Shown here piece after piece: positions 41,045 to 50,805 of a DNA stretch of 64,000 bases. Position 1 is the stretch's first letter. Every line of letters begins with the position of its first letter. The position numbers and the translations under genes were made by a program. Below the pieces are notes generated by a model. The model ran no database searches. It had not been told where the DNA came from and worked only from the letters and a program-made list of their open reading frames with translations. The stretch spans positions 1,214,001-1,278,000 of the forward strand of contig NZ_CP136419.1 of the NCBI RefSeq assembly GCF_039233145.1, read 5' to 3'. This DNA is from Moorella humiferrea (GTDB taxonomy: Bacteria; Bacillota; DSM-521; Neomoorellales; Neomoorellaceae).

Positions 41045-41803
41045 TTAAGTCGTTTGGCGCCAGTATGCCTCCCGTCGCAGGCGCCGGGCCAAATATATTG
41101 GATTAGCCAGTTCATCGGGGGCAACCTTACGAATGCTTATTCCCTGCCGGCGACAGTAAAAATCGTGACGCCAGTCGTACCTGGTGCCGACCAGTTCAAA
41201 CCCCAATTGCAGGCGTGGCAGAAAAAAGTCAATTTTCCCTCCCCTAGTTTCATAGTCGGCAATAATTTCTTCATCGGGATATGCTTGAAGGAGGGCCAGA
41301 CGCAGGGCTTCCCTGGCTTGACAGGTAAACTCATGGGGAGCGGGCTCTGGCTGAGGAACTGAAGGCGTTGAAGTATCATCCGGCGTTGATGTATCATCCG
41401 TAGCGTTCTCGGAAAAGCTGTCAGGTTCCGGTATGGCCGCCTTTTCTTCAACAGGTGGTGGGTCATTTTCTAGCTGCTTATTTTCATGACGTTTTTTTAA
41501 GTAGCGGGAAACGCCTTCCCCGATTATATAGTGAATATCCCCGGGGAAATTGCCGAAGCTCTGGAGGATACGACGTTCGGGCAAACGCTGGGCCACGAGC
41601 TGCTCCAATAGGGCTTGAAGATGTTCTTCTTTCCCTTCCAAGATTTCCAGAAGCAGATCACCCAGTTCCTCAACCATATTGACGCCCCGTGCCAAATCCC
41701 GGGCACGGGCGGTTTCATCTTCATTGTTTACGGAGATTGCATGTTGAATCAAGGCGTCTATACGTTGAAGAATCTCATTTTCTAACCGCTCATTGCGCAA
41801 CAT
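41045..41803 (-). CDS. protein of unknown function with degenerate Vsr/DUF559-like nuclease domain
   Basis: The 252-residue product has an N-terminal helical part, an acidic Pro/Thr/Asp-rich linker with a six-residue tandem repeat (DDTSTP twice), and a C-terminal domain. The latter (GGKIDFFLPRLQLGFELVG, FYCRRQGISIRKV) follows the IDF-x-LP...EvdG...D...G pattern of Vsr/DUF559 endonuclease folds. The usual D/K-type catalytic position after Glu reads LVG, so it may be inactive. ATG 41803 follows GGGAGG. This fold call is my inference. Confidence 0.55.
   Translation of the reverse strand: MLRNERLENEILQRIDALIQHAISVNNEDETARARDLARGVNMVEELGDLLLEILEGKEEHLQALLEQLVAQRLPERRILQSFGNFPGDIHYIIGEGVSRYLKKRHENKQLENDPPPVEEKAAIPEPDSFSENATDDTSTPDDTSTPSVPQPEPAPHEFTCQAREALRLALLQAYPDEEIIADYETRGGKIDFFLPRLQLGFELVGTRYDWRHDFYCRRQGISIRKVAPDELANPIYLARRLRREAYWRQTT
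41364..41399. repeat. tandem 18-base repeat inside the gene at 41045
   Basis: Units 41364-41381 and 41382-41399 are identical but for one base and keep frame, encoding a repeated acidic Thr/Pro linker. Confidence 0.85.
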
Positions 41804-41872
41804 CTCCACCTCCCGGCACCTTTTCTCCCATCAATATATGCTCTAAACCATCTGAAAAGAACGGCATGGGCG

Positions 41873-41897
41873 AAAAAACCCCGGGATAAACCCGGGG
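41873..41897 (-). terminator. terminator of the acs-hdr-met cluster
   Basis: CCCCGGG-TTTAT-CCCGGGG followed by TTTTTT on the minus strand, 8 bases after metF. It ends the whole leftward block. Confidence 0.93.
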
Positions 41898-41905
41898 GAG
41901 CCGAT

Positions 41906-42829
41906 TTAATCCACTTTGGGGCGGGGGTAGAGGCCGGCTTCCTTGACGATGGTGGGGATGATATCTTCCCACATGACGGCCATGATGTGCACGCCGGCTA
42001 CACCTTCAATGTTTCTTAGGTGTTTTATCTGTTCAACGCATATCGCCACCCCTTCGGCTTTGGGGTCGGCGGCTTTCTCCATGCGGTTGACGATTTCCTC
42101 GGGAACGATCATCCCGGCCACTGACTGCTGCATATACCGGGCGGCTTTGGCGGATTTTAAGGGCATGACGCCGGCGATGATGTAGGCCCTTTTGTGAAGC
42201 CCCCTTTCCCTGACCATGGCCATGAACTTCTCGAAACGCTCCATGTCGAAGATGCATTGGGTCTGGATGAAGTCGGCCCCGGCGTTGATTTTCTTTTCCA
42301 GCCGTAAGACCCGAAACTCAAAGGGATCGGCAAAGGGGTTGGCAGCGGCGCCTATGAAGAAGCGGGGCTCATTACCTTTCAGCTCTTCCCCGCAGGCGAA
42401 CTTTTTCTCGTCCCGGAGGTCCTTGACGATTTTGATGAGCTGGATGGAATCTATGTCATGGACGTTTTTGGCCGTCGGGTGGTTGCCAAAGCTTTGGTGG
42501 TCGCCCGAGAGGCAGAGGACGTTGCGCATACCCAAACTGTAGGCGCCCAGAAGGTCGCTCTGCAGGGCGATCCTGTTGCGGTCCCGGACCGTCATCTGGA
42601 TGATGGGTTCGCCCCCGCTTGCAAGGACGTGGACGCCGGCGGCGATGCTGGAAAGGCGCACGATGGCCGTCTGGTTGTCCGTCAAATTCATGGCATCCAC
42701 GTAGTCTTTAAGGAGGGCGGCATGTTTTTTTATTCCTTCGGGGTTGGCGTGTTTCGGCGGCCCTATTTCCCCGCTCACCACGAAATGCCCCTGGGAAAGG
42801 AGTCTTTCCAGTTTGCTTTCCGTCTTCAT
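41906..42829 (-). CDS. metF: methylenetetrahydrofolate reductase, flavoprotein subunit MetF
   Basis: The 307-residue TIM-barrel protein reduces methylene-THF to methyl-THF in the methyl branch. Signatures are GEIGPPKHANPEGI (catalytic Glu region), NVLCLSGDH and GADFIQTQCIFD. ATG 42829 overlaps the metV stop (ATGA); the upstream extension lies inside metV and is rejected. It pairs with the zinc/Fe-S subunit MetV. In Moorella the pair joins HdrABC-MvhD, as the gene order here implies. Confidence 0.93.
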   Translation of the reverse strand: MKTESKLERLLSQGHFVVSGEIGPPKHANPEGIKKHAALLKDYVDAMNLTDNQTAIVRLSSIAAGVHVLASGGEPIIQMTVRDRNRIALQSDLLGAYSLGMRNVLCLSGDHQSFGNHPTAKNVHDIDSIQLIKIVKDLRDEKKFACGEELKGNEPRFFIGAAANPFADPFEFRVLRLEKKINAGADFIQTQCIFDMERFEKFMAMVRERGLHKRAYIIAGVMPLKSAKAARYMQQSVAGMIVPEEIVNRMEKAADPKAEGVAICVEQIKHLRNIEGVAGVHIMAVMWEDIIPTIVKEAGLYPRPKVD

Positions 42830-43497
42830 GCCAGCCTCACATCCTCTCGTACCACTTTGCGGGGACCGCCGTCCCGGGATTTGGACCAATCCTTGGGCGG
42901 CTGGATTTCCAGGAGGAGGTCGAGTTTACCGAGGGTCTTCAACCGGTCGTAGATGAGCTGCCAGGCGCAGGGGGTTTCCGGGTTGACCTCGCATTTGCCG
43001 TTCTGGGAGCCGCCACAGGGGCCGTTGAGAATGCTTTTGGAGCAGCGGATAACGGGGCAGATCCCCCCGGTTTTATGGAGGATGCACTCGCCGCAGAGGC
43101 CGCAGCGTTCTTCCCAGACGCCGTGCTCGATAGTTGCGCCGGCGAACTTGGTGTTTAAGGCCGGCACTACCCATTTAGGGTAGCGTTCGGCCAAAAACTG
43201 GACGCCGACGCCGCAGGCCAAAGAGACGATGGCGTCGATGTCGTCGGTTACATATTTAGCCAGCATGTCGACGTACTCCGGGTCGCACTGGCGGGTCAGG
43301 GTGACTTCCACCGTTTCCAGGGGATTGCCTTCCTTTTTCCTTAACATCCGCAAAGCAGCGGCTAGAATCCCCGTTTCCTTTTCGCCGCCGGCCAGGCACA
43401 CGGTCACGCAGCCGCCGCAGCCGACCACCAGTATTTTTTGCGCATCATTGATTAACCCTGCCACTTCGGCCAGGGGTTTAGCCTCGGCGATAATCAT
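42826..43497 (-). CDS. metV: methylenetetrahydrofolate reductase, Fe-S subunit MetV
   Basis: The 223-residue protein has GCGGCVTVCLAGG near the N-terminus and a C-terminal cysteine cluster (RCGLCGECILHKTGGICPV, then RCSKSILNGPCGGSQNGKC) for [4Fe-4S] clusters. MetV passes electrons to the MetF flavin. It overlaps mvhD and metF by 4 bases each, typical of a translationally coupled complex. Confidence 0.93.
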   Translation of the reverse strand: MIIAEAKPLAEVAGLINDAQKILVVGCGGCVTVCLAGGEKETGILAAALRMLRKKEGNPLETVEVTLTRQCDPEYVDMLAKYVTDDIDAIVSLACGVGVQFLAERYPKWVVPALNTKFAGATIEHGVWEERCGLCGECILHKTGGICPVIRCSKSILNGPCGGSQNGKCEVNPETPCAWQLIYDRLKTLGKLDLLLEIQPPKDWSKSRDGGPRKVVREDVRLA

Positions 43498-43973
43498 TCC
43501 CCTTCACCTGCTTTCGTCGAATTTCCTTTATGGCCTTCGCCTTCTTTTGGGGGAGGAGGATAGTTTTTGTTCAACGGGCTAGGGCCGAGTTTCTTAATCC
43601 GTTCGGTGAACTCCTGGGCGATTTCCGCAAAGCGCGGGCCCATGGCCGCCGAGAGGTTGTACATCTCCAGGCGTTCGCCGCCGATGCCGATCTCGTCCAG
43701 GATTTTTTTGGCTTGCTTAACCCGGCGCTTGGCCCGGTAATTACCTTTCAAGAAATGGCAGTCGCCCTCCATGCAGCCCAGGACGTAGACACCGTCAGCG
43801 CCCTTTTCAAAGGCCTCCAGCAGTACCCGCACGTCGGTCTTCCCGGAGCAGGGCATTTCAATCACGCGGATATTGGCCGGGTACTGCAGCCGTAAAGACC
43901 CGGCCAGGTCGGCGGCCGAGTAGGCGCAGTAGTAGCAGCAGAAGGCGACGATTTTCGGCTCAAAATCCTGCAA
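43494..43973 (-). CDS. mvhD: MvhD-like [2Fe-2S] electron-transfer subunit
   Basis: The 159-residue protein matches the MvhD/delta-subunit family: FCCYYCAYSAADLAG, MPCSGKTDVRVLLEAFEKGADGV and GCMEGDCHFLKGNYRAKRR. It links HdrA to partner oxidoreductases. The start is TTG at 43973 behind GGAGGTGTAACCT, just after hdrA. About 25 C-terminal residues are Pro/Lys-rich and probably disordered. Confidence 0.92.
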   Translation of the reverse strand: MQDFEPKIVAFCCYYCAYSAADLAGSLRLQYPANIRVIEMPCSGKTDVRVLLEAFEKGADGVYVLGCMEGDCHFLKGNYRAKRRVKQAKKILDEIGIGGERLEMYNLSAAMGPRFAEIAQEFTERIKKLGPSPLNKNYPPPPKEGEGHKGNSTKAGEGE

Positions 43974-43976
43974 AGG

Positions 43977-46900
43977 TTACACCTCCCCGAAGAGGCCGGC
44001 CACCTTGGCCAGCAGCTGGTCGTCTTTGTAGAACTGGAGCTGGATGGCCTTGGCCGGGCATTCGCCGGCGCAGGTGCCGCAGCCCATGCACTGGACGGCG
44101 TCGATTTCGGCCACGCTACGCTCGTTGATGCGCGGTACACTGTAGGGGCAGACCCGGACGCAGGTCAGGCAGGCCGCGCATTTGTTTTCCTCGACCACGG
44201 CCACCACGCCGCCCACCATGAGGTTCTCCCGGCTTAAAATGGTGCAGGCCCGGGCCGCCGCCCCTTGGGCCTGGGCTATGGCCTCGGCGGCAAACTTGGG
44301 GGCATGGCCGGCCCCGCAGAGGAATATGCCGGCCGAAGGAAAGTCTATGGGCGCAAGCTTGGCGTGGGTCTCGACATAGAACTTATCTTCGTTAAGGGGC
44401 AGCTTCAACATGGTGGCCAGTTGTTCTATACCTTGAGGCGCTACGGCACCCGTGGCTAAAACCAGCTGGTCGGGCCAGAGGACCAGGTCTTTGCCGGAAT
44501 CGGGATCGGTGATGAGCACTTCCAGAAGGCCGATATCCCGGCGCCGTACCTCGGGGGGCTTTTCCGGGTCGTAGTGGATAAAGATGACGCCTTCTTCCCT
44601 GGCCCGGCGGTAGTAATCTTCCATGAAGGCATAGGTGCGGATGTCCCGGTAAAGGACGTAAACCGCCGTTTCCGGGCTCCTTTCTTTTATGGCCAGGGCG
44701 TTTTTAATGGTCTGGGCGCAGCAGGTGCGGCTGCAGTAGGGTCGCTCTTCATCCCGGGAGCCCACGCACTGGATGAAGACCACCTGTTTGTTTTTGTGTG
44801 CCTCCCACTTGCCGGCGGCAAGGCTTTGTTCCAGTTGGGTGTTGGTTAGCACCCGTTCGTCCTGGCCGTAGAGGTAGGATGTGGTTGTTACCTCCCGGCT
44901 GCCGGTGGCGACAATCACCACGCCGTGTTCCAGTTTCAGGGTGCGGCGAACATGTTCTTTGCCCGGTTCTGCTACTGAGATGGTGGTGGTAAAATGCCCC
45001 TGGTGGCCGCCGAAGTCTTCTATCTTGGCGTTGGTGAACACGGTGATGCGCTTATTTTCCCGGACCCGGGCGATGAGGTCTTTTAACAGGGCCTGGAGGT
45101 CGTCGCCTTCTAGTGTTTTCCTTAAATTGCGCACCTGACCTCCCAGCTCATCTTCCCGTTCGACGATGATGGCCTCATACCCCTGGTCGGCGATATTTAA
45201 TGCCGCCGTGAGCCCTGATATGCCGCCGCCGATGATTAAGGCCTTCTGGACGACGGGCACGGGCTTAAGGTGCAGGGCTTCGTGGCGCTTGACCTTGGCC
45301 ACGGCCATGCGTACCAAATCGATGGCTTTTTCTGTGGCCTTGTCCGGTTCGTTGCGGTGCACCCAGGAACACTGGTCGCGGATGTTGGCCATTTCAAAGT
45401 AAAAGGGGTTTAAGCCGGCCTCCTTCAAGGCTTCCCGGAAAAGGGGCTGGTGGGTGCGGATGGTGCAGGAGGCCACTACCACCCGGTTTAAGTTGTATTC
45501 GTGGATGGCTTCTTTTATCTTGTTCAAGGTGTCCTGGGAGCAGGTGTAGAGGTTGTCCTCGGCATGGACGACGCCGGGAAGTTTGGCCGCAGCTTCGACT
45601 ACCGCTTTGACGTCGACGACCCCGGCGATGTTGATGCCGCAGTGGCAGATGAAAACCCCCACCCGCGGTTCTGCGTGACTTACGTCTTTTTCCGGCGGGT
45701 ACTCTTTGGGTTTAACCAGGGTGTTGCGCCCGGAAGATATTGCGGCCCCGGCCAGGGCGGCGGCGGCGCTGGCGTTGACCACCGTCTCCGGTATGTCCCG
45801 GGGGCCTTGAAATACCCCGGCCACATATACGCCCGGCCGGGTGGTCGCCGCCGGCTCCATTGGCAGGGTCCGGGCAAAGCCGTAAGGGTTAAGCTCAATG
45901 CCGGCGGCGGCCGCCAGTTTTTCCGCCCCGGCCGGGGGCTTCACCCCTACCGCCAGGACGACCATGTCGAATTCTTCCCGGTTTATCCGGCCGTCGGCGT
46001 AGTACTGGATGGTGAGGTTTTTGGTCTTCGGGTCTTCTTCCACCCGGGAGATCATGGCCCGCACGAAACGTACCCCGGCGGCTCTGGCCCCTTCGACGTA
46101 ACGGTCGAAGTTCTTGCCGTAGGCGCGGATGTCGAGGTAAAAGATGGTCGGCTCGATATTGGCGTCGTGCTCTTTGGCGATAAGGGCTTCTTTGGTGGAA
46201 TACATGCAGCAGATGGCCGAACAGTAGGGGCTGCCTTCCCCATCAATGTCCCGGGAGCCGACGCACTGGATGAAGGCCACCTTTTTCGGCGGTCTGCCGT
46301 CGGACGGCCGCAGTACATGGCTTTCCGTGGGACCGGTGGCGCTAAGGAGGCGCTCAAATTCTAAACTCGTGACTACATTGGCGTAGTAGCCGTAACCGTA
46401 CTCCCCGGCTAAAGCGGCATCAAACAGCTCGTACCCCGGGGCCAGGACCACGGAGCCGACCTGGAGTTTGATGACCTTCTCTTCCTGCCAGTGCTCGATG
46501 GCCTTTTTCTTACAGGCGGTTTCGCACTGGAGGCATTCGGAACAGATGCCGCAGTTTAAGCACCTTTTGGCTTCTTCTATGGCTTCCTCCGGGGTAAAGC
46601 CCTGGTAGACTTCGCGGAAATCCCGTATACGTTCGGAGGCCGTGGCCATGGCCTGTTTTTGGCGCCTGCCGGGGAAGGGCACGACATTGGGCGGCGGGTC
46701 CAGCCTGGGTTGTTTTTCTTTCTTACGGCCGGCGGCCAGGTCTTTTCCTTCCAGGTAGCGTTTTACGCTTTCGGCGGCTTCGTGGCCGCCGGCTACGGCT
46801 TCGACCACCGAGGCGGGACCGCTCACTACATCCCCGCAGGCGAAAATGCCAGGTATAGCTGTGGCCAGGGTTACGGGATCGGCGGCGATTAGCCCCCGGC

Positions 46901-48440
46901 TGGTAGTTATGCTACCGTCTTCTTTTAAGAAAGAAAGATCGGCGGCTTGGCCGATGGCTAAGATTACGGTGTCGGCGGCTAGAACCGTGGTGACTTCCGG
47001 GTTATACTGGGGATTGAAACGGCCTTGTTCGTCGAAGACCCGGGTGCACGCCATGAGCTCTACACTGGTGACCCGGCCGTCTTTCCCCAGGAAGCGTTTG
47101 GGTCCTAAGGAGGGATGGATGATGACGCCTTCTTCCAGGGCTTCTTCGACTTCCCAGGGGTGGGCGGGCATCTCTTCCCTCTTTTCCAGGCAGGCCAGGT
47201 GGACTTCTGCGGCCCCCAGGCGCCTGGCCGTGCGGGCGACGTCTATGGCTACGTTGCCGCCGCCGATAACTACCACCCTTTTGCCTACTTTAGGCCTGCC
47301 GCCCAGGGCCGTTTCCCGTAAGAATGATACGCCGGGTAGTATCCCTCCTAAATCGGCTCCGGCGATATTTAACATGCGGCTCTTTTGCAATCCGGTGGCG
47401 ATGATGACGGCGTCGTATTCTTTTTTTAGTTCGGCCAGGGTGATGTCTTGGCCGACAGTGATGTTGCCGATAAATTTTACCCCCAGGGCGAGGATGCGTT
47501 CCGTTTCCCGCTCTACTACCTCCAGGGGCAGGCGGTACCGGGGTATGCCGGCCCGCAGCATGCCGCCGGGTTTGTCCAGGACGTCGTAGATGGTGACCTG
47601 AAATCCTTCCAGGGCCAGGTCCTGGGCGGCGGTAAGACCCGCAGGACCGGCGCCGATAATGGCTACCTTTTCTTCTTTGGCGGGTATATCCGCTTTTTGT
47701 TGTTTTTCGCGGGCGGCTTCTTCTTCCCAGCCGTAGTCGTAGGCCGCCCTCTTCAATGTGGCTATGGCGATGGGGTCGTCGTACTGCCCCCGGTTGCATT
47801 CAGTCTCACAGGGGTGGTGGCAGATGCGGCCGCAGATCCCGGCAAAGGGCATGCGCCGGTGGATGACTTCTAATGCTTCGGCGAATTTCCCCTGGGAGAT
47901 CAGGGCTACGTACCCTTGAGCGTTGGTCCCCGCCGGGCAGGCGCTGCGGCAGGGCGGAGTGCCCCTCTTGGTGATGAGGTATTTATTGGGCACCGCCTGG
48001 GGAAACATTTTGTGGATGGCTTTCCTGCTGCCCATATTCTGGTTGTATTCGTTGGGGACTGTTACCGGGCAGACCTGTTCGCAGTCGCCGCAGGCCGTGC
48101 ATTCTTCGCTATTGACGTAGCGGGGGCTTTGGCGCACATAGGCAGTGAAGTTGCCTTTTTCTCCTTCTATTTTTTCTATACTGGCCAGGGTGTGCAGGCG
48201 GATGTTGGGATGGGTAAGGGTGTCCGTCATGCGGGGTCCCAGAAGACACATGGCGCATTCGTTGGTGGGAAAGGTCTTGTCCAGCTGGGCCATGCGCCCG
48301 CCTAAAGATGAGCTTTCAGTCACCAAGTGTACCAGGTAGCCGGCATTGGCTAGATCAAGGGCTGCTTGCATCCCGGCTATGCCGCCGCCTGCTACCAGTA
48401 CCGCCCCTGTGGCTTTTTCTTTGTCCTGCTGTGCTTGCAT
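43977..48440 (-). CDS. hdrA: HdrA-type electron-bifurcation protein, triple-flavin fusion
   Basis: The 1487-residue protein has three flavin units. (a) Residues 1-160: HdrA FAD fold (VAGGGIAGMQAALDLA), NECAMC and ferredoxin CTACGDCEQVCP near 113. (b) About 180-570: a GltD/NfnB-like insert with CRSACP...ICGRICHHPCETEC, FAD site IIGAGPAGLTAAQDLA near 262 and NAD(P) site VIGGGNVAIDVARTARR near 393. (c) HdrA resumes (CLNCGICSECLQCETAC, FIQCVGSRD). (d) From about 930 there is a whole second HdrA: GVFICHCGINIAGVVDV, GGGISGLTAAL and two C-terminal ferredoxins (CAACLTCVRVCP; CMGCGTCAGECP). NAD(P)H entry through (b) is inferred. Confidence 0.93.
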   Translation of the reverse strand: MQAQQDKEKATGAVLVAGGGIAGMQAALDLANAGYLVHLVTESSSLGGRMAQLDKTFPTNECAMCLLGPRMTDTLTHPNIRLHTLASIEKIEGEKGNFTAYVRQSPRYVNSEECTACGDCEQVCPVTVPNEYNQNMGSRKAIHKMFPQAVPNKYLITKRGTPPCRSACPAGTNAQGYVALISQGKFAEALEVIHRRMPFAGICGRICHHPCETECNRGQYDDPIAIATLKRAAYDYGWEEEAAREKQQKADIPAKEEKVAIIGAGPAGLTAAQDLALEGFQVTIYDVLDKPGGMLRAGIPRYRLPLEVVERETERILALGVKFIGNITVGQDITLAELKKEYDAVIIATGLQKSRMLNIAGADLGGILPGVSFLRETALGGRPKVGKRVVVIGGGNVAIDVARTARRLGAAEVHLACLEKREEMPAHPWEVEEALEEGVIIHPSLGPKRFLGKDGRVTSVELMACTRVFDEQGRFNPQYNPEVTTVLAADTVILAIGQAADLSFLKEDGSITTSRGLIAADPVTLATAIPGIFACGDVVSGPASVVEAVAGGHEAAESVKRYLEGKDLAAGRKKEKQPRLDPPPNVVPFPGRRQKQAMATASERIRDFREVYQGFTPEEAIEEAKRCLNCGICSECLQCETACKKKAIEHWQEEKVIKLQVGSVVLAPGYELFDAALAGEYGYGYYANVVTSLEFERLLSATGPTESHVLRPSDGRPPKKVAFIQCVGSRDIDGEGSPYCSAICCMYSTKEALIAKEHDANIEPTIFYLDIRAYGKNFDRYVEGARAAGVRFVRAMISRVEEDPKTKNLTIQYYADGRINREEFDMVVLAVGVKPPAGAEKLAAAAGIELNPYGFARTLPMEPAATTRPGVYVAGVFQGPRDIPETVVNASAAAALAGAAISSGRNTLVKPKEYPPEKDVSHAEPRVGVFICHCGINIAGVVDVKAVVEAAAKLPGVVHAEDNLYTCSQDTLNKIKEAIHEYNLNRVVVASCTIRTHQPLFREALKEAGLNPFYFEMANIRDQCSWVHRNEPDKATEKAIDLVRMAVAKVKRHEALHLKPVPVVQKALIIGGGISGLTAALNIADQGYEAIIVEREDELGGQVRNLRKTLEGDDLQALLKDLIARVRENKRITVFTNAKIEDFGGHQGHFTTTISVAEPGKEHVRRTLKLEHGVVIVATGSREVTTTSYLYGQDERVLTNTQLEQSLAAGKWEAHKNKQVVFIQCVGSRDEERPYCSRTCCAQTIKNALAIKERSPETAVYVLYRDIRTYAFMEDYYRRAREEGVIFIHYDPEKPPEVRRRDIGLLEVLITDPDSGKDLVLWPDQLVLATGAVAPQGIEQLATMLKLPLNEDKFYVETHAKLAPIDFPSAGIFLCGAGHAPKFAAEAIAQAQGAAARACTILSRENLMVGGVVAVVEENKCAACLTCVRVCPYSVPRINERSVAEIDAVQCMGCGTCAGECPAKAIQLQFYKDDQLLAKVAGLFGEV

Positions 48441-48473
48441 TTTTGCGTCTCACCTTCCTTTCTCCTGGGAAGC

Positions 48474-49337
48474 TCATGCTAACCCATACTGCCGCAAAAG
48501 GGGAAAGGGGTCGATTAGGTGTTTTTTTAGCCAGGGGGTTGGGTCCAGCCCCAGGCTTAGACCGAGGATCTCTGTTATGAAAAAGACAGGCAGCGGTTCT
48601 TCATCCTTTGTTTGGCGGCTTTCCAGGTTGGTGTGGCATAAGGGGCAGGCGGTGACTATGGCCTTCGCTCCGGCATACCGTGCGGCTTCTACTATTTTCC
48701 CTACCAGTTCTTCTACCAGTTTTGGCTGGGGTATGGAGAGGCTGGCGCCGCAGCATTCGTTTTTATGGCTCCAGCTCACCGCTGTCGCCCCGCATAAGGT
48801 TAACAGCCGGTCCATCAGTCGGGGCTGTTCGGGATTGGCTTCAAAGCTGGCTACCTTCGGTGGCCGGGTTAAAAGGCAGCCGTAATATGACGCCAGGGGA
48901 ATTCCTCCTAATTTTTTAGTGACCTTCCTTTCCAGGGCGGTAAAAACGCCGGGTTCGGCCAGTACCTCGATTACATGCCGTACTTTGATTGTGCCCCGGT
49001 ACTCTCGCCCCATGATTTCTTTGGCCCTTTGCCCCAGTTCTTTTGCTTCCCGGCTTGCTGTCGCCATAAAGTTTTGGGTGGTCCTTAGGGTGTTGTAACA
49101 GGCGGCGCAGGGTACCAACAGGTCGTTGCCGGCGGCTTCGGCCAGTATCAGGTTGTACAGGGGTAGAGCATGGCTTAAATTACTGTCTAGGGAGTGGCCC
49201 GAGGTGGCCCCGCAGCAGCTCCAGTCGTTTAGCTCTTCTAGCTCTACCTCCAGGGCTTTAAAGACGCCTTCGGTGGAGGCGGAATATTCGGCCGAGGTGG
49301 CGTGCAGGGAACAACCAGGGTAATATGATAGTTTCAT
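48474..49337 (-). CDS. hdrB: heterodisulfide reductase subunit B-like protein
   Basis: The 287-residue protein has the two CCG domains: LNDWSCCGATSGHSL...CAACYNTL and HKNECCGASLSIP...ACPLCHTNLE, which bind noncubane [4Fe-4S] clusters. ATG 49337 follows AGGAGG and overlaps the hdrC stop by 4 bases; the upstream extension is inside hdrC. Since acetogens lack the methanogen heterodisulfide, its natural substrate in this complex is unknown. Confidence 0.92.
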   Translation of the reverse strand: MKLSYYPGCSLHATSAEYSASTEGVFKALEVELEELNDWSCCGATSGHSLDSNLSHALPLYNLILAEAAGNDLLVPCAACYNTLRTTQNFMATASREAKELGQRAKEIMGREYRGTIKVRHVIEVLAEPGVFTALERKVTKKLGGIPLASYYGCLLTRPPKVASFEANPEQPRLMDRLLTLCGATAVSWSHKNECCGASLSIPQPKLVEELVGKIVEAARYAGAKAIVTACPLCHTNLESRQTKDEEPLPVFFITEILGLSLGLDPTPWLKKHLIDPFPLLRQYGLA

Positions 49338-49888
49338 CTTCGCTCCTCCTTGGACCCTTCCCACATGGCCCGGAAGCGGCCTTTGTTTTTTATTCCTCCG
49401 CTAAATATGGGCAGCTTCCCCCGGCGCAGCATCTTAAAGCCCAGGGGGGCGTCCTGGAGGTAGGTCCTTGTCTTTAGCTTGTACGCTGCCAGCATCCCCA
49501 GTTCATGCACCCGTCCCCTGCTTTTTACCGATGCCAGAAAGGCCTGGTGGAAGGCGGCTACTTCCGGCAGGGCCGGTACTGCCCCTCTGGCCAGGGCCCG
49601 TTGTTTTAAGGCATCGTTGATGGCGGCGATATCGATGCCGTTGGGACAGCGGGATACGCATGTCCGGCAGGCGGCGCATTGCCAGATGGTTTTGCTTTTT
49701 ATGAGTTCTTCTTCCAATCCGAGCTGCACATAGCGGACCACTTGATGGGGCATGAGGTCCATGGCCATGGCCACCGGACACCCCGCTGTGCATTTGTGGC
49801 ACTGGTAGCAGCGGTTAACAATCTGCCCGCTCCCTGCGGCTACTTCCGCCGCCAGCTCCTGAGACGGGATGGTTTGCTGCCCGGCCAT
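49334..49888 (-). CDS. hdrC: heterodisulfide reductase subunit C-like protein
   Basis: The 184-residue ferredoxin-like protein has CYQCHKCTAGCPV and CAACRTCVSRCPNGIDI, two [4Fe-4S] sites typical of HdrC. It carries electrons between HdrA and HdrB. It is the first gene after the terminator-like hairpin that separates the acs genes from the hdr-met genes. The start follows GGAGGAAGGGGG. Confidence 0.92.
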   Translation of the reverse strand: MAGQQTIPSQELAAEVAAGSGQIVNRCYQCHKCTAGCPVAMAMDLMPHQVVRYVQLGLEEELIKSKTIWQCAACRTCVSRCPNGIDIAAINDALKQRALARGAVPALPEVAAFHQAFLASVKSRGRVHELGMLAAYKLKTRTYLQDAPLGFKMLRRGKLPIFSGGIKNKGRFRAMWEGSKEERR

Positions 49889-49912
49889 CCCCCTTCCTCC
49901 TTTCTCTTGCCG

Positions 49913-49947
49913 AAAAAGAGAGGTACTGCCTTTCGCCGGTACCTCTC
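49913..49947 (-). terminator. terminator-like hairpin between acsE and hdrC
   Basis: GAGAGGTAC/GTACCTCTC arms followed by TTTTT on the minus strand, about 50 bases after acsE. It should lower read-through into hdrCBA-mvhD-metVF or be an RNA processing point. Confidence 0.75.
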
Positions 49948-49998
49948 CTATTTAATTTCATTTTAAAGTAATGAGGTTCGACGTCCTCGGTAAAAGTC

Positions 49999-50805
<807 letters not shown>

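Noticed and set aside
45501-46364. Plus-strand open frame of 287 codons inside hdrA, and a 169-codon alternate frame at 47290-47799
   Set aside because: Both are in the G+C-rich hdrA region where stop codons are scarce in other frames; the hdrA frame is intact and full of conserved motifs.
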